Shown: one piece after another, positions 62,131-64,000 of the stretch
Layout: every line of letters starts with the position of its first letter
How positions within the stretch are numbered: position 1 is the stretch's first letter
Source: Stutzerimonas stutzeri
GTDB lineage: Bacteria > Pseudomonadota > Gammaproteobacteria > Pseudomonadales > Pseudomonadaceae
DNA length: 64,000 bases
Direction of reading: 5' to 3'
Assembly: GCA_002387205.1 (NCBI GenBank)
Contig: DGLA01000024.1
Coordinates: 170,602 to 234,601 of the forward strand
Program-made: the position numbers and the translations under genes
Notes under the pieces: model-generated
Told to the model about the DNA's origin: nothing
What the model saw: the letters and a program-made list of their open reading frames with translations, nothing else
Databases searched by the model: none

Positions 62131-63462
62131 CTATACACTTCGCAGCCGGATGTTCATCTGCAGCCCAGCGGAGCCGTTTTCGGCCCAGATCTCGCCGCCC
62201 TGCATCAGTACCATGCTTCTAGCGATGGCGAGACCCAGCCCGAAACCGTCGCCCCCTGGGCGGGCCGTGCTGAGTCGGGCGAACGGAAGGAAGATGGCGT
62301 GCAACTGTTGCGGGGGAACGCCCGGACCCTGATCTGCGATGCACAGACGCCATTGTTCGGCCTCACGATGGGCCGTGAGGCAAATGGCGGCGCCCGCAGG
62401 GGAGTGCCGAATGGCGTTTCGCAGAATGTTCTCCATGGCTTGTGCTAGCGCGTTGAGGTTGCCAAGCACGCGGCAAGCGTCGGGCACCTCGGCTTGAATC
62501 CGTTCGCGCGGCCAGCCGGATTCAAAGCAGGCGTTTTCACACAGCAGGTCCCAGAGTGCCGGCACATTCACCGGTTCGCACTCGAAGCGCGGCTGCTCGC
62601 TGTCCAGCCAGGCGAATTGCAGGGTGTTGTCCACCAGTTGCTGCATGCAGAGCACTTCACGGTCGGTGCGGTTGCGCATGTCTTCGGCATCCAGCTCGCT
62701 TTCGCAGGCGACCCTCAGCCGGCTGAGCGGTGTCCGCAGCTCATGGGACAGGTCACGCAGCAGCTGCTGTTGCTGGCCGATGGTGTCGCGCAAGCGTTGG
62801 GTCAGGTAATCCAGTGATCGTCCCAGTTCGCCGAGTTCGTCACTGCGACGGGCGATCGAGGGGGGAAGCAGAGTCTCGAGTTGGTTGCCACGCGCCGCAT
62901 TGGCCTGCCGGCGCAGGGCATCGAGCGGCGAAACCAGCAAGCGATAGAGCAGCCAGCAGAACAACATGGACAGCAACACCAACGGCACATATACCGCGGC
63001 GGTAGTGAGCAGGGCATGGTGCCGCCAGGGACGAAAGCGTTCCGGCAGCCGCATGATGAGTTGCGCGTCGACCTCCGGCATGGGGATGGAAATCAGCGGC
63101 AGCCCCTTGTTACGGCGGCTCATCGGCCACTCGACGTTGCGCACGAAGGTCAGCTGCTGCCGCTCCTGGGCGCTCAACTGTTGCCCACCGAGCGGCTGGA
63201 GTGTCGAGTCGACGACAACCATCCAGCTCGGCTCACTCTCGGCAACTGCTGCCAGCCACTGCGATAACTGGTCAGGCCCCTGTAGCAGGGCGGCCTGGGC
63301 CTGGTCGCCATAGCGGCCGAGCACCTCGAGGGCCTCCCGCGAGAGATAGGAGGTATTGTGGTCGATCTGTCGGCTAACGTAACCGCTGGCCCAGATCATG
63401 GCCAGGCAGAACCCCGCGACCAGCACTACCAGATGCCAGAACAATGAATGTCGGTTGGGCAT
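62131..63462 (-). CDS. sensor histidine kinase, PfeS/PirS type
   Basis: A 443-residue membrane kinase with two helices (LFWHLVVLVAGFCLAMIWAS near the start, ALLTTAAVYVPLVLLSMLF near 165) flanking a periplasmic sensor of about 125 residues. HAMP follows, then the phosphoacceptor box DLSHELRTPLSRL with His240, N-box NILRNAIRHS, G1 DQGPGVP and G2 GFGLGLAIA. ATG 63462 shares one base with the response regulator stop (TGATG), so the two are coupled. Location before a catecholate receptor suggests it senses ferric siderophore, as PfeS does. Confidence 0.9.
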   Translation of the reverse strand: MPNRHSLFWHLVVLVAGFCLAMIWASGYVSRQIDHNTSYLSREALEVLGRYGDQAQAALLQGPDQLSQWLAAVAESEPSWMVVVDSTLQPLGGQQLSAQERQQLTFVRNVEWPMSRRNKGLPLISIPMPEVDAQLIMRLPERFRPWRHHALLTTAAVYVPLVLLSMLFCWLLYRLLVSPLDALRRQANAARGNQLETLLPPSIARRSDELGELGRSLDYLTQRLRDTIGQQQQLLRDLSHELRTPLSRLRVACESELDAEDMRNRTDREVLCMQQLVDNTLQFAWLDSEQPRFECEPVNVPALWDLLCENACFESGWPRERIQAEVPDACRVLGNLNALAQAMENILRNAIRHSPAGAAICLTAHREAEQWRLCIADQGPGVPPQQLHAIFLPFARLSTARPGGDGFGLGLAIARSMVLMQGGEIWAENGSAGLQMNIRLRSV

Positions 63463-64000
63463 CAGCAGCTTGGCCGGTCCAGTACATAGCCCTTGCCCCA
63501 TACCGACTCCAGGCTGAGTGCAACGTGCTGGCGGGCGAGCTTGCGACGAATGTTGCTGATGTGCATGTCGAGGCTGCGATCGTGTTGCGAATAGCCCCGG
63601 CGCAAGGCTTGCTGGTAGAGGAAAGGTTTGCTCAGTACCTCGCCTGCCGTCTCATGCAGCACCCTGAGCAGGCGGTACTCAGTGGCAGTCAGTCCGATCC
63701 AACGGCCGCTGTAACGCAGGTCGCTGCGCTGGTCATCAAAATGCAACAGATCATCGTTTGCCGCCGCCGCCGCACTGCGCTCGCTACGCTCGTAGGCCAC
63801 GCGGCGGAGTATGGCGGCGATACGCACCTGCAATTCTTCAATGCTGAACGGCTTGGGCAGGTAGTCGTCGGCGCCACTGTCGAATCCCTGGATGCGATGC
63901 GCTTCATTACCCAGTGCGGACATCATCAACACGGGTGTGCGTCGACGGGTTCGCAGTTCGGTCAGCAACTCCATCCCGCCGAGACCCGGCAACATCACGT
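63462..64000 (-). CDS. OmpR-family response regulator (5' truncated)
   Basis: The C-terminal about 180 residues of an OmpR/PhoB-type regulator; the window ends within its receiver domain. The visible part begins VMLPGLGGMELLTEL, just after the phospho-accepting Asp expected in the missing codon. It includes the switch residues in VLMMSALG and the Lys in DDYLPKPFSIEEL. A winged-helix DNA-binding domain follows, with LTATEYRLLRVLHETAGEVLSK-like wording (split: LTATEYRLLRVL and HETAGEVLSK) and DMHISNIRRKL. It is coupled to the kinase gene and probably activates the CirA-like receptor gene. Confidence 0.9.
   Translation of the reverse strand, partial: VMLPGLGGMELLTELRTRRRTPVLMMSALGNEAHRIQGFDSGADDYLPKPFSIEELQVRIAAILRRVAYERSERSAAAAANDDLLHFDDQRSDLRYSGRWIGLTATEYRLLRVLHETAGEVLSKPFLYQQALRRGYSQHDRSLDMHISNIRRKLARQHVALSLESVWGKGYVLDRPSC

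Overview
The window is high-GC chromosomal DNA from a gammaproteobacterium of the Pseudomonas / Stutzerimonas group. This rests on family-level resemblance of the proteins, the gene neighbourhoods (ppc then adk then tsaB; glpF-glpK-glpR-glpD), a Pseudomonas-type REP pair, and the small DUF genes that usually accompany these loci. It is mostly coding, with short intergenic spaces. No rRNA, tRNA, CRISPR, prophage or insertion sequence was seen. The first and last genes are cut by the window edges.

Region by region: 0-5 kb holds a truncated Old Yellow Enzyme reductase, a DUF533 protein, prfB with its programmed +1 frameshift, and lysS. 5-9.5 kb holds a QEGLA/DUF1704 putative metallopeptidase, an AIM24-like protein, and a DUF4398/OmpA envelope lipoprotein pair. 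9.5-20.5 kb is housekeeping: ppc, adk, tsaB, rsmJ, a GhrA-type reductase, an HPF-like ribosome factor, an inositol-phosphatase-family enzyme and several small conserved genes. 20.5-31.5 kb holds a complete tripartite RND efflux operon, an MscS channel, a 28-residue membrane peptide with its own apparent promoter and terminator, a TauE/SafE exporter, a CAP-domain protein and ppiC.

31.5-39.5 kb begins with a three-gene set (Na/Pi transporter, coiled-coil peptide, PstS-like binding protein). It is followed by the glycerol regulon glpFKRD, with candidate GlpR operators and a Crc/Hfq-type motif in the glpF leader. 39.5-55 kb is mixed: a K+ channel, a Suv3-like RNA helicase, two alpha/beta hydrolases, MepA, an SDR, an MFS efflux protein, a soluble PAS-PAS chemotaxis-type transducer, RlpA and an RlhA-type U32 protein. 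55-64 kb is an iron-acquisition region: a FhuE-like receptor on the plus strand facing a minus-strand set made of a response regulator, a histidine kinase, a CirA-like catecholate receptor, DUF3649, a PepSY membrane protein and DUF3325.

Functional links: the glp genes take up, phosphorylate and oxidise glycerol under GlpR control. The 64-57.6 kb set reads as ligand sensing, receptor induction, and then inner-membrane iron or siderophore handling. The RND genes form a whole pump with no regulator next to it. The least-explained items are the QEGLA protein with its HExxxH and downstream glutamate motifs, the 28-residue peptide with an AlgU-like promoter, the Suv3-like helicase, and the phosphate set that lacks an ABC transporter.
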